DNA from: Treponema sp.
GTDB taxonomy: Bacteria; Spirochaetota; Spirochaetia; Treponematales; Breznakiellaceae
NCBI GenBank assembly: GCA_031268385.1
Contig: JAIRXH010000043.1
Location: forward strand, 1-35,406
Reading direction: 5' to 3'
DNA length: 35,406 bases
Under the pieces are notes generated by a model. That model was not told where the DNA came from. It saw nothing but the letters and a program-made list of their open reading frames with translations, and did no database searches. Every line of letters begins with the position of its first letter. Positions within the stretch are counted from its first letter, which is position 1. This document shows positions 16,277 to 23,742 of this stretch, piece after piece. A program made the position numbers and the translations under genes.

Positions 16277-16927
16277 TTACAGCGCGGCAAGACCCGATAC
16301 TATGGCCGCCTGTGCGGCTATGTAGCTTGTCATGACGGCAAGGTCGCCCCATGCCGGTTTTGTGTTGAAGAGAAAACGCGCGAGAAAACTGTCCGAGACA
16401 AGGAAGAGAAGGCTGCCCGCGAAGGCAAGCGCCCCCGGCGCGTTTTTCCCGGACACCAGAAGTTGAAGGGCGGCAAGGCTCATCAGTATAATGGCGATCT
16501 CGTAAAAGATAACGGGGACGCGCATCGCCGCGGCAGGCTTTATGAGGCGGTAGAGGACAATGCCGCCGGCGAGGAACAGAACGGCGGATACGGCAAGAAC
16601 GGGAAGGGAGATGTTCTCCGTAAAACGCAGCATGGAAGGAATATAGCAGATGTGGCCCGCGAGAAAACTCGCGAGTCCCAGCCTGAAAAACAGGGGTTTT
16701 TTTATGTTGATAAGGAATATGTCGCCGGCCCAGCCCGCGGCAACCGCGATAATTACCGTGACAAGCGGAGTGTACGCCCCGGCGATATAGGCGGCAAGAA
16801 GCGGGGGAAGGAGCAGGATCTTGCTTGCGGCCTGGAGCCTGCGTTTTTTGAGCACAATCGCGCACAGATGCACAACCACGGCGGCGGCAAAAATCCCCGA
16901 AAAGACATACACGGCATAATTTTTCAT
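16277..16927 (-). CDS. YhhN/TMEM86-family membrane protein (lysoplasmalogenase-like)
   Basis: 216 residues, about eight hydrophobic membrane segments throughout. YhhN family landmarks are present: AAGWAGDIFL, SFLAGHICYI, LLFLVSDSFLARFLF and SYIAAQAAIVSG, with the conserved Asp residues in the GD and SD motifs. Members of the family include lysoplasmalogenase, which cleaves the vinyl-ether bond of lysoplasmalogens. The bacterial role is less certain, and plasmalogen metabolism in this organism is an inference. The ATG overlaps the smc stop (ATGA), so it is translated from the smc mRNA, an unusual partner for a lipid enzyme. Confidence 0.85.
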   Translation of the reverse strand: MKNYAVYVFSGIFAAAVVVHLCAIVLKKRRLQAASKILLLPPLLAAYIAGAYTPLVTVIIAVAAGWAGDIFLINIKKPLFFRLGLASFLAGHICYIPSMLRFTENISLPVLAVSAVLFLAGGIVLYRLIKPAAAMRVPVIFYEIAIILMSLAALQLLVSGKNAPGALAFAGSLLFLVSDSFLARFLFNTKPAWGDLAVMTSYIAAQAAIVSGLAAL

Positions 16928-19920
16928 GGTATTTCTTCCTGTACTGTTCCCTTTCTGCCGGCCCGTATGGGCCGCAGGTCCGCTTCGCTTACCGTCTCCG
17001 GATCGTCTATCCCGGCGGGCAGTTCCCGGCCTTCCTCAATTTCCACATCTTCTTCCTCGAAAGTCCCGTTCCAGGGATCTTGCCGGGTCTCCGCGCCGGC
17101 CGCTTCGTCGTTTTCAATGCGTATGGAGACGAGTTTTGTCACCCCCGATTCTTCCATCGTAACTCCCAGCAGGGTTCCCGCGCCGCCGGCGGTTTTTTTG
17201 TTGTGGGTGATCACGACAAACTGGCTTGTACTGCTGAATTCGCGGAGCAGTTCCACAAACCGGATCACGTTGGCCTCGTCAAGGGCCGCGTCTATTTCGT
17301 CGAGAAGGCAGAAGGGGCTGGGTTTTACCATGTATGTGGCAAACAGCAGCGCTACCGCCGTCATGGAACGTTCGCCGCCGGAAAGAAGGCTGATGTGTTC
17401 AAGTTTTTTTCCCGGCGGCTGGGCGTAGATCTCTATGCCGGATTCCAGCACGTGGTTGGAATCCGAAAGCCGGAGTTCCGCCCTGCCGCCGCCAAAGAGC
17501 CGGCGGAACATGTTGTGAAAATTTTTCTTTACCTTGTTGTAGGTGTTGAGGAACAGCCTTGAGGATTCATCGCGTATTTCCGCGGTAAGGTTCTCAAGAT
17601 CCCCCCTGGCCTTTTCAAGATCCGCCATTTGGCCGGTGAGAAAATCGTAGCGTTCCTTTGCCTCGGCAAATTCTTCCGGGGCCATAAGGTTAACCTGCCC
17701 CAGATCGCGCAGTGACTGCCGCGTCAGGGCGAGTTTTTCCCGCAGTTCTCCCGGAACGGCCGTGATGGTGAAGATGCGTTCCTCAAATTCCATGAGATCA
17801 CGGGAATGGGTTTCCCGGAAATTGTCCTGGATGTTTTTGATCTCCGTTTCGGCCTGGACCAGTTCCAGGTGTATCTTCTCCATGGCGTCCTGAACGCCGG
17901 CAAGTTCCCGCACCCGTTTTTCGATGACTTCCCTTTTGCCGGCAAGATCCCCGTTCCGCTTCGCTATGTCCAGCTCCAGTTTTTCAAGTTCGGCCGTCAG
18001 TTCCTTTCCCTTCCGCTCTATTTCGGCTATTTCGTCCCGGCTGTCCGCGATGCGTTCCTCAATTTCCTCGCTCCGCCTGCGGTCAAGAAAAAGTTCGTCC
18101 CGTATGTTTTTGAGCAGCGCTTCCTGTCCGGTCAGCTCCCGGCGTATGAGGCGGGCCTGTTCCCCGGCGGCCTGGGCCTGGGCGCTCATGCGGGCCCTGT
18201 TTACCCGGAGCTGTTCCAGCGTCGCCCGGTATTCGTTCATTTTGACCGTGAGGTTCGCGTTGTCTCCCCGCAGGGCGGCAATACGCCGCCGCCGCTCCTC
18301 TATGCCCTCCTTGGCCTGGCGTATCATGGCGTCGTAATGCCGCTTTTTGGTGATGATGCCTTCGGGGGCAAGGAATTCATCGATAAATGAAGGAGTGCTT
18401 TTCCGGTAGCCTTCAAAAAGGGCAAGGGCCTTCTGTGAATCACCCGCGGCTTCGGCAAGCGCGGCGGCAAGTCCCTCCGCTATATGTTTGAGTTCCCCTT
18501 GTCCGGGTCCCCGCGCGCCGTCTGGGCCGTCCGGCGCCATGGCGGCGGCGTTTACAAGATCCCGCATCAGCGTTTCCCGGCCGGCAAGCAGGGTGTGGAG
18601 CCTTTGCAGGGTTTCCGAAAGGGCCGTTTCGGCATTCCGCCGTTCCGCCGCCGAATAACCGGCCTCCTTCAACCCCGCGTCCAGCGCGGCTACGATGTCG
18701 TCTGTAATCGCCTCAAGATCCTTTTCGCGGGCCGCCTGTTCTTTTCCAAGATCCCGTATTTCGTCTTCGGCCTTTGTAACGGCGTTTTCGTTGTCGTCCA
18801 TTCTGGTGGAGGTGAGCCGTATGTTTTCCTCAAAGGAACGGATGTTTTCGTCTATGCCCGCGGTTTTGTCCAGAAGATCCCGCACCACGGCGTCCTGATC
18901 CGCCGCGTCGCCTGAAAGTTCTTCAATTTTAAGCAGCGCCGCCCTTTCGCGGTTTTCGTTGGCGGCTATTTTGGCGCGGTTTTCTTCCCTCTGTTCGGCA
19001 AGAAGCCGTCCTTCTTTTTCCCTGGCGTTCTTTTCCACCGCGAGGCCGTAGATGTTCTTCTGATAGTCAATCAGCCGCTCTTCCATGGAATTCACCTGAT
19101 CCATGTTTTCTTCCAGCGCCCTGTTTTCCGCGTCCATTTCCGAGCGGATGCGGTCCCTGAGGGAGGTCTTGTTCCGCAGCGCCTCGTTCCGCTCGTCCCG
19201 CTCGTACCTGAACTGCTTGAGCCGCAGCAGCTGTATGTCCAGTTCAAACTGGAAAATATCCTCGCGGAACAGGCGGTATTTGGCGGTTTTTTCGGACTGG
19301 ATCTTGAGGGTATCGTGGGAACGCTTCACTTCCCCCAGGATCATCTGGACCTGGCGCATGTTCTCCTCTGTTTTCGCGAGGTTGCGTTCCGCCTCGGCGC
19401 CCCGGACCTTGTACCTGGTAATTCCCGCGGCTTCCTCAAAAAGATAACGCCGTTCATCGGGTTTGGATGAAAGGATCTGATCGATTTTTCCCTGTTCCAT
19501 CACCGAGTAGGCGGCCTTGCCCACGCCGGTATCCCAGAAGAGTTCCCGTACCTCCTTGAGGCGCACCGGCGTCTGGTTGATGAAGTATTCGCTTTCGCCT
19601 GAACGGTAAAGCCGCCGCCTGATCCCGATTTCGGGCATGTCCAGGGGAAGCAGCCCCTCATCGTTGGCGAGGGTCAGCGTGACTTCGGCGACATTGAGGG
19701 GCTTCCTGTCTTCCGTGCCGTTGAAGATCACGTCTTCCATTTTTTCCGCCCGTAGGGATTTTGACGCCTGTTCCCCCAGCACCCATTTGACCGCGTCCAC
19801 CACGTTGGATTTTCCGCAGCCGTTGGGACCAAGCAGCGCCGTAATGCCGTCGGTAAATTCGACTTTTGTTCGTTCGGCAAAGGACTTGAAACCGTAAATA
19901 TCGAGATTTTTCAGGAACAA
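16924..19920 (-). CDS. smc: Chromosome segregation SMC ATPase (short, hinge not recognisable)
   Basis: 998 residues, TTG start with GGAG six bases upstream and the family N-terminus FLKNLDIYGFKSFAERT. Walker A is GPNGCGKS (31-38). The C-terminal head carries the ABC signature LSGGERSMTAVALLFA and Walker B FCLLDEIDAALDEANV. Long coiled coils fill the middle. The protein organises and segregates the chromosome as an ATP-driven dimer, normally with ScpA/ScpB. It is shorter than the usual ~1150-1200 residues. Where the hinge should be (about residues 440-530) I see a Gly/Pro-rich stretch and a KKRHYDAMI segment, but not the conserved hinge glycine motif. An acidic tail follows the head (FEEEDVEIEEGRELP). 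From memory, other spirochaetal Smc proteins are also short. Confidence 0.93.
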   Translation of the reverse strand: MFLKNLDIYGFKSFAERTKVEFTDGITALLGPNGCGKSNVVDAVKWVLGEQASKSLRAEKMEDVIFNGTEDRKPLNVAEVTLTLANDEGLLPLDMPEIGIRRRLYRSGESEYFINQTPVRLKEVRELFWDTGVGKAAYSVMEQGKIDQILSSKPDERRYLFEEAAGITRYKVRGAEAERNLAKTEENMRQVQMILGEVKRSHDTLKIQSEKTAKYRLFREDIFQFELDIQLLRLKQFRYERDERNEALRNKTSLRDRIRSEMDAENRALEENMDQVNSMEERLIDYQKNIYGLAVEKNAREKEGRLLAEQREENRAKIAANENRERAALLKIEELSGDAADQDAVVRDLLDKTAGIDENIRSFEENIRLTSTRMDDNENAVTKAEDEIRDLGKEQAAREKDLEAITDDIVAALDAGLKEAGYSAAERRNAETALSETLQRLHTLLAGRETLMRDLVNAAAMAPDGPDGARGPGQGELKHIAEGLAAALAEAAGDSQKALALFEGYRKSTPSFIDEFLAPEGIITKKRHYDAMIRQAKEGIEERRRRIAALRGDNANLTVKMNEYRATLEQLRVNRARMSAQAQAAGEQARLIRRELTGQEALLKNIRDELFLDRRRSEEIEERIADSRDEIAEIERKGKELTAELEKLELDIAKRNGDLAGKREVIEKRVRELAGVQDAMEKIHLELVQAETEIKNIQDNFRETHSRDLMEFEERIFTITAVPGELREKLALTRQSLRDLGQVNLMAPEEFAEAKERYDFLTGQMADLEKARGDLENLTAEIRDESSRLFLNTYNKVKKNFHNMFRRLFGGGRAELRLSDSNHVLESGIEIYAQPPGKKLEHISLLSGGERSMTAVALLFATYMVKPSPFCLLDEIDAALDEANVIRFVELLREFSSTSQFVVITHNKKTAGGAGTLLGVTMEESGVTKLVSIRIENDEAAGAETRQDPWNGTFEEEDVEIEEGRELPAGIDDPETVSEADLRPIRAGRKGTVQEEIP

Positions 19921-20130
19921 AACAAACTCCAGAGCGCCCCTGAATATTCGCGGTCCGCCGCTTTCCTTCAGGATGAACTGTCCTTATCCAAGGAAGCTGT
20001 TCCGGAAACCGGAATTTTGAAACAGCCTTCTTTAACTGTAACATTAAGGATGAAGCGATGGCAATACTGTGTACAACGGCGTCAATCTATAGCATAGTAA
20101 AAACATAGGAAAAATATTATTATGAATGAG

Positions 20131-20180
20131 CATTTCCCAAAACCCGGTTGGTGCGCAAACTTTGTTTGCGATGGGAAATG
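20131..20180. repeat. Nested hairpin upstream of the ABC ATPase promoter
   Basis: The 9-bp outer stem 20131-20139 with 20172-20180 is perfect. The 7-bp inner stem 20154-20160 with 20164-20170 closes on TTT. It lies about 67 bp upstream of the -35 box, so it is not in the ATPase mRNA; it could be an operator or one more hairpin module. Confidence 0.6.
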
Positions 20181-20246
20181 AAAGACATATTCCCTTCAAA
20201 GTTCCTTTTTTCGAAGCGGTTGTCCTCTTTTTATAAAAAACTTTTC

Positions 20247-20275
20247 TTGACAATTTTGCATTCCTGCTTTATGCT
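20247..20275 (+). promoter_or_regulatory. Sigma-70-type promoter of the ABC ATPase gene
   Basis: TTGACA (20247-20252) and TATGCT (20270-20275) are separated by 17 bases, with an AT-rich upstream stretch (TTTTTATAAAAAAC) like an UP element. The predicted transcript would start near 20282. The SD (GGGAGG) and ATG at 20310 follow. It is the strongest promoter visible in the window. Confidence 0.8.
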
Positions 20276-20309
20276 GAACACAATAAACTAACCTGAAAGG
20301 GAGGCCCTA

Positions 20310-21431
20310 ATGGCGAAAGTAGAATTAAAAGGCATTTCAAAAGTTTACGAAGGCAATGTCCGGGCTGTAGACAACGCCAACATCGTGGTCGAGGATAAGG
20401 AATTTGTCGTCTTTGTCGGTCCGTCGGGGTGCGGCAAGTCGACTACCCTTCGTATGGTCGCCGGTCTTGAGGATATCACCGAGGGTGAACTCTACATAGA
20501 CGGCGACTTGATGAACGATGTTCCCCCCAAAGACCGGAATATCGCAATGGTTTTCCAGAATTACGCCCTGTACCCCCACATGACGGTATTCGAGAACATG
20601 GCTTTCGGGCTTCGGATCAAGAAAGTCGAAAAATCGGAGATCAACCGCCGTGTCCACGAGGCCGCGAGGATTCTGGATATCGAAAAATTCCTGGATCGCA
20701 AGCCCAAGGCCCTTTCGGGAGGCCAGCGCCAGCGGGTCGCGGTCGGCCGGGCCATTGTCCGGAACCCCAAGGTTTTCCTTTTTGACGAACCCCTTTCCAA
20801 CCTGGACGCCAAACTCCGGGTGCAGATGCGGGCCGAACTTTCCGACCTCCACATCAGGCTTAACGCCACGATGATCTACGTTACCCATGATCAGGTAGAA
20901 GCCATGACCATGGCGAACAAGATCGTCGTTATGAAGGACGGAAAAATCCAGCAGATTGGCTCTCCCCTGTACCTTTACAATCATCCGGTCAACAAATTTG
21001 TCGCCGGGTTTATCGGTTCTCCTCCCATGAACTTCCTCACCGTAAAGGTCACGGAAAAGGGCGGCTCCGTGGTTCTTGAAGAAGGTTCTTTTGAGGTAAA
21101 GCCGGCTCCCGAGCATGCCGAGTACCTTAAAAAGTACCTGGGCAAGGAGGTCTTCTTTGGCATCAGGCCCGAAGATCTTGCCTATGATGAAAAGGGCAAG
21201 GGAGAAAACAGCTTCTCCGTGAAGATTACCGTTGTTGAGCCTCTGGGCGCCGACATACATCTGTGGCTTACCACCGTTACCCAGCCGCTGGTCGCCCGTA
21301 CCGAACCCCATCATGAGTTCAAAGTAGGCGACAGCGTCAACTTTATTCCCCGCATGGAAAAGGCCCGGTACTTCGACAAAGAGACGGAACTTTCCATACT
21401 TGCCGAACTTGATTCGGCGGCAAGCCGGTAA
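20310..21431 (+). CDS. MsmK/UgpC-type carbohydrate ABC transporter ATPase (stand-alone)
   Basis: 373 residues, the standard length for the CUT1 sugar importer ATPases (MalK/MsmK/UgpC). Walker A is GPSGCGKST (37-45). The Q-loop is in MVFQNYALYPHMTV, the signature is LSGGQRQRVAVGRAI, Walker B with D-loop is VFLFDEPLSNLDA and the H-loop is YVTHDQVEAMT. A C-terminal OB/TOBE regulatory part follows, with GSPPMNFL and FGIRPEDL. It should energise uptake of sugars or glycerol-phosphate through separate membrane and binding proteins, none of which are nearby. It has its own strong promoter and a terminator, so it is monocistronic, consistent with a shared ATPase serving several transporters, as MsmK does in streptococci. 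Confidence 0.93.
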   Translation: MAKVELKGISKVYEGNVRAVDNANIVVEDKEFVVFVGPSGCGKSTTLRMVAGLEDITEGELYIDGDLMNDVPPKDRNIAMVFQNYALYPHMTVFENMAFGLRIKKVEKSEINRRVHEAARILDIEKFLDRKPKALSGGQRQRVAVGRAIVRNPKVFLFDEPLSNLDAKLRVQMRAELSDLHIRLNATMIYVTHDQVEAMTMANKIVVMKDGKIQQIGSPLYLYNHPVNKFVAGFIGSPPMNFLTVKVTEKGGSVVLEEGSFEVKPAPEHAEYLKKYLGKEVFFGIRPEDLAYDEKGKGENSFSVKITVVEPLGADIHLWLTTVTQPLVARTEPHHEFKVGDSVNFIPRMEKARYFDKETELSILAELDSAASR

Positions 21432-21442
21432 GGGTCCAGGGA

Positions 21443-21478
21443 AGCGCTGATTTGTTCGAATGCGAATAAATCAGCGCT
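21443..21478. repeat. Dispersed hairpin repeat, module A, copy 2
   Basis: Same 36-base hairpin as 12592-12627 and 22180-22215. The stem here reads AGCGCTGATTTGTTCG / CGAATAAATCAGCGCT around the loop AATG. Relative to the other copies the fourth stem pair is G-C instead of A-T, changed on both arms, so pairing is kept. It begins 12 bases after the ATPase stop codon. Confidence 0.9.
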
Positions 21479-21500
21479 GCTTTACTGAAAGAAAGAGCAT

Positions 21501-21531
21501 AAAAAAGGAGCGGGACGCCCGCTCCTTTTTT
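21501..21531. terminator. Bidirectional rho-independent terminator
   Basis: AAAAAAGGAGCGGG (21501-21514) pairs perfectly with CCCGCTCCTTTTTT (21518-21531) around ACG. The A-run and T-run make it work for both the ABC ATPase (plus) and the convergent TlpA-like gene (minus). Confidence 0.92.
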
Positions 21532-21556
21532 GTTGCCCGCGCGCCTCGCGCCGGAG

Positions 21557-22114
21557 TCAGTCCGCGAGCAGCGTCTCGAAGGCGGCGATGATCTTCGGGG
21601 TGTTCCAGTCCATGCTTCCTGTAACCTTGAGGATAATTTCCCCATCGCGGTTAAGGATGTACGTGGTGGGAATTGCCCGTATGCCGTAGCGGCCGCTTGC
21701 CTCGCCCGATTCGTCAAGCACGGCGGGAAAGGACAGTCCGTTGTTTTTCATGAAGTCCACTACATCGCGCCGGTTTTCCGCGCAGTTGACCGCAAGGACT
21801 TCAAGACCGCTGTCCCTGAACCGCCGGTACAGTGCCTCCATCGAGGGCATTTCCGATCGGCAGGGGCCGCACCAGGTGGCCCAGAAATTGAGGAACACCA
21901 CTTTGCCCTTGAGATCCGAAAGTCTTTGTTTCCCTCCCGCCAGAACGGGCAGGGTAAAATCGACGGGGGAAGCGGTCCTTGCCGCCGTTCTCAGGCCCGC
22001 TTCCCTGAAGGACGCGGCGACTTCCCGGGGAACAGGCCCGCCGGGAGCCGCCGCCGCCGGCCACGAAAAGGCGCAGAAAAGCGCCAGGGCTGCCGTTTTG
22101 TATATTCGTTTCAT
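21557..22114 (-). CDS. Exported TlpA/ResA-like thiol-disulfide oxidoreductase
   Basis: 185 residues from ATG 22114. A signal peptide (MKRIYKTAALALFCAFSW...AAAA) ends near residue 23. The thioredoxin-fold domain then begins with DFTLPVLAGGKQRLSDLKGKVVFLNFWATWCGPC. The active site is WCGPC with C82 and C85, and the cis-proline lies in GIRAIPTTYIL. It probably reduces disulfides in the periplasm (cytochrome maturation or a similar task); a DsbD/CcdA partner is not in the window. There is almost no leader: the -10 box ends seven bases before the ATG, so the mRNA may be leaderless. No SD is visible. Confidence 0.9.
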   Translation of the reverse strand: MKRIYKTAALALFCAFSWPAAAAPGGPVPREVAASFREAGLRTAARTASPVDFTLPVLAGGKQRLSDLKGKVVFLNFWATWCGPCRSEMPSMEALYRRFRDSGLEVLAVNCAENRRDVVDFMKNNGLSFPAVLDESGEASGRYGIRAIPTTYILNRDGEIILKVTGSMDWNTPKIIAAFETLLAD

Positions 22115-22120
22115 ACCCAA

Positions 22121-22149
22121 AGTATAATGCGCGAAGGGGGTTTTGTCAG
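22121..22149 (-). promoter_or_regulatory. Promoter of the TlpA-like gene, predicting a leaderless mRNA
   Basis: On the minus strand, CTGACA (22144-22149) and TATACT (22121-22126) are separated by 17 bases. The start codon begins seven bases after the -10 box, where transcription would normally initiate. No Shine-Dalgarno sequence is present, consistent with leaderless translation. Confidence 0.6.
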
Positions 22150-22179
22150 GCGAATAACCTGGGGAAAGGCTCCTGGGGA

Positions 22180-22308
22180 AGCACTGATTTATTCGAATGC
22201 GAATAAATCAGTGCTACTTTAATATGGTTTTTTCGCAGTTTTCCGCAGGAAAACGAGAAAAAACATAGGGTAACGCTGATTAGCCACAAGTTAATCAGCG
22301 TTACCCTA
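22180..22308. repeat. Composite hairpin repeat A-E-F
   Basis: Module A is 22180-22215 (perfect 16-bp stem), E is 22227-22264 and F is 22266-22308. The order and junction sequence (GCTACTTTAATA after A) are the same as at 12592-12853, without modules B-C-D. E has one extra T-A pair relative to its other copy (six T and six A instead of five and five). The outer pair of F is T-A instead of C-G. It lies between the TlpA-like promoter and the 3' end of the PocR-AraC gene and may terminate the latter. Confidence 0.92.
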
Positions 22309-22331
22309 GGCATCTTCGCCGGAAACCGGCT

Positions 22332-23735
22332 CTACAGTTTGATTATCCGCGCCTGATTTTCTTCGGAAGAATCGCTGTTCCACATTTCATTTGCCGAATG
22401 GTCCTGTTCGCGGTATTTTCCGGGACTTTGTCCCATGTAGGATTTGAATATTTTTGAAAACCAGCTTTGATCCTCAAAGCCGCAGGAACTGGCGATCTCG
22501 CTCAAGGTAAGGTCCGTTTCAAGCAGCATACGGCCCGCCTTTTCTACCCGCAGGCGGTTAAGATAACTCGAAAAGTTTTCCCCCATTTCTTCCCTGAAGA
22601 TGGTGCTGAAATACGGGGCCGAAAGATCCGAGGCTCTGGCGATTTCCTTGAGGCTTATTTTTCTTGTGAAATTTTCAAGGATGTAACGTTCGGCTCTGCG
22701 CAGCGCGGCCGCGTGCCTTATTTCCCTGAAGGAAAACACCCGTTCCGTCATCCGTTCCACCGAAAGATACAGAATATCGGTAAGCTCTTCAAGGTTTTTT
22801 GACTCCTGAATACGCCTGATGCAGGCGCTGTCCGTTTCGGGAAGGGACTTGTCCGGATCGCCGGGGTTGACATCCGTCCTGAAAATGAGCGCCGCCAGTT
22901 CCGTGGCCCTGCATTGCAGATACGCAAAATCGCCGGGATTTGTAAAAAGGATAACCGCGAGAATTTCGCTTAACAGTTCCCTTGTTTTTTTGTTTTCTCC
23001 CCTGCGTACGGCCGCGAGCAGTTCCCTTTCCTTTTCTATGGGATAGGCGGCGGAGACCGAAAAGCGCCGGTTCTTCAGCTTTTCAATCTGGGCGGAAAGG
23101 TCCGCCTGCTGTTCCGCGCGCCGGCGCAGGATTTCATGGTAATCCTCGTTTCCTGTGGAAAGAGATTCCGCGCAAATATGCAGAAGTTCCGCGAGCGCCC
23201 TGATTTTTTCCGTATCCGCCCGGGGAAAACGGGCGATTTTTTCCCGGAATGTCTCCTTCGAGATCTTGCCCGAGCTGTACTGTTTGAACAGTTCACCCGC
23301 CTCTTCCTCGTCCCCCGAGCGGTAGCCGGTTCCCAGAAGGGCGCCGATAAAACGGCCGTCCGAATATACGGGACTGGTCCAGAACGCGAATCCCAGTTCG
23401 CAGGTGTAGGTGTAGGACCCCTTGTGCCGGAAGGCCTCCTTCATCGCGCCGATGTGCATTTCGTTGCAGGGATTGCCGGCAAGTTCCCCGTGTTCCCGTG
23501 CGGCCGTTTCGTTCCGGTACCTGGCGCAGAGCAGGCAGATGTTTTTGTCCGTCATGATCTCGTCGATCATTTCGGGAATGGGAAAGAAAGAAGCGTCGTG
23601 CACGCAGACAATGGACCCCGTTCCCGCGGCGTAGGTTTTAAGGAGATTGTACGCCTTGAGCAGAACGGGATCCGTCTTCGCCGGGACTTCCGCCGTTTCG
23701 GGCGTTTCGGCAGTTTCCGGGAACTGCGCGCTCAT
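22332..23735 (-). CDS. PocR-domain AraC-family transcriptional regulator (downstream copy)
   Basis: 467 residues from ATG 23735, eight bases after the upstream gene's stop; an in-frame ATG at 23801 is possible but would overlap that gene by 59 bp. The N-terminal sensor (about residues 30-170) resembles the PocR ligand-binding domain: VCVHDASFFPIP, ICLLC, NPCNEM, YTCELGFAFWTSPV and GRFIGALLGTG. A linker helix region leads to a C-terminal AraC double HTH (about 345-445): RRAERYILENFTRKISLKEI, LSAPYFSTIFREEMGE, FSSYLNRLRVEKA and CGFEDQSWFSKIFKSYMG. PocR itself senses propanediol and controls cobalamin/propanediol genes; the ligand here is unknown. Paired with the next gene. Confidence 0.88.
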   Translation of the reverse strand: MSAQFPETAETPETAEVPAKTDPVLLKAYNLLKTYAAGTGSIVCVHDASFFPIPEMIDEIMTDKNICLLCARYRNETAAREHGELAGNPCNEMHIGAMKEAFRHKGSYTYTCELGFAFWTSPVYSDGRFIGALLGTGYRSGDEEEAGELFKQYSSGKISKETFREKIARFPRADTEKIRALAELLHICAESLSTGNEDYHEILRRRAEQQADLSAQIEKLKNRRFSVSAAYPIEKERELLAAVRRGENKKTRELLSEILAVILFTNPGDFAYLQCRATELAALIFRTDVNPGDPDKSLPETDSACIRRIQESKNLEELTDILYLSVERMTERVFSFREIRHAAALRRAERYILENFTRKISLKEIARASDLSAPYFSTIFREEMGENFSSYLNRLRVEKAGRMLLETDLTLSEIASSCGFEDQSWFSKIFKSYMGQSPGKYREQDHSANEMWNSDSSEENQARIIKL

Positions 23736-23742
23736 GGTTTTT

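Larger units (their letters stand above)
19921..20309. other. Divergent smc / ABC-ATPase intergenic region
   Basis: The gene-free region of 389 bp separates smc (minus) from the ABC ATPase (plus). It holds an imperfect inverted repeat (19994-20029: outer AAGCTGTT with AACAGCCTT, inner TTCCGG/CCGGAA). It also holds a nested structure at 20131-20180: CATTTCCCA pairs with TGGGAAATG, enclosing CGCAAAC/GTTTGCG. The right end is AT-rich and carries a near-consensus promoter for the ATPase (20247-20275). Nothing coding is evident. Confidence 0.7.

Noticed and set aside
21530-22222. Plus-strand open frame ending in a hairpin-encoded peptide
   Set aside because: It lies opposite the TlpA-like gene. 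Its end is simply module A read in frame, which also appears at the end of an unrelated frame near 12634.
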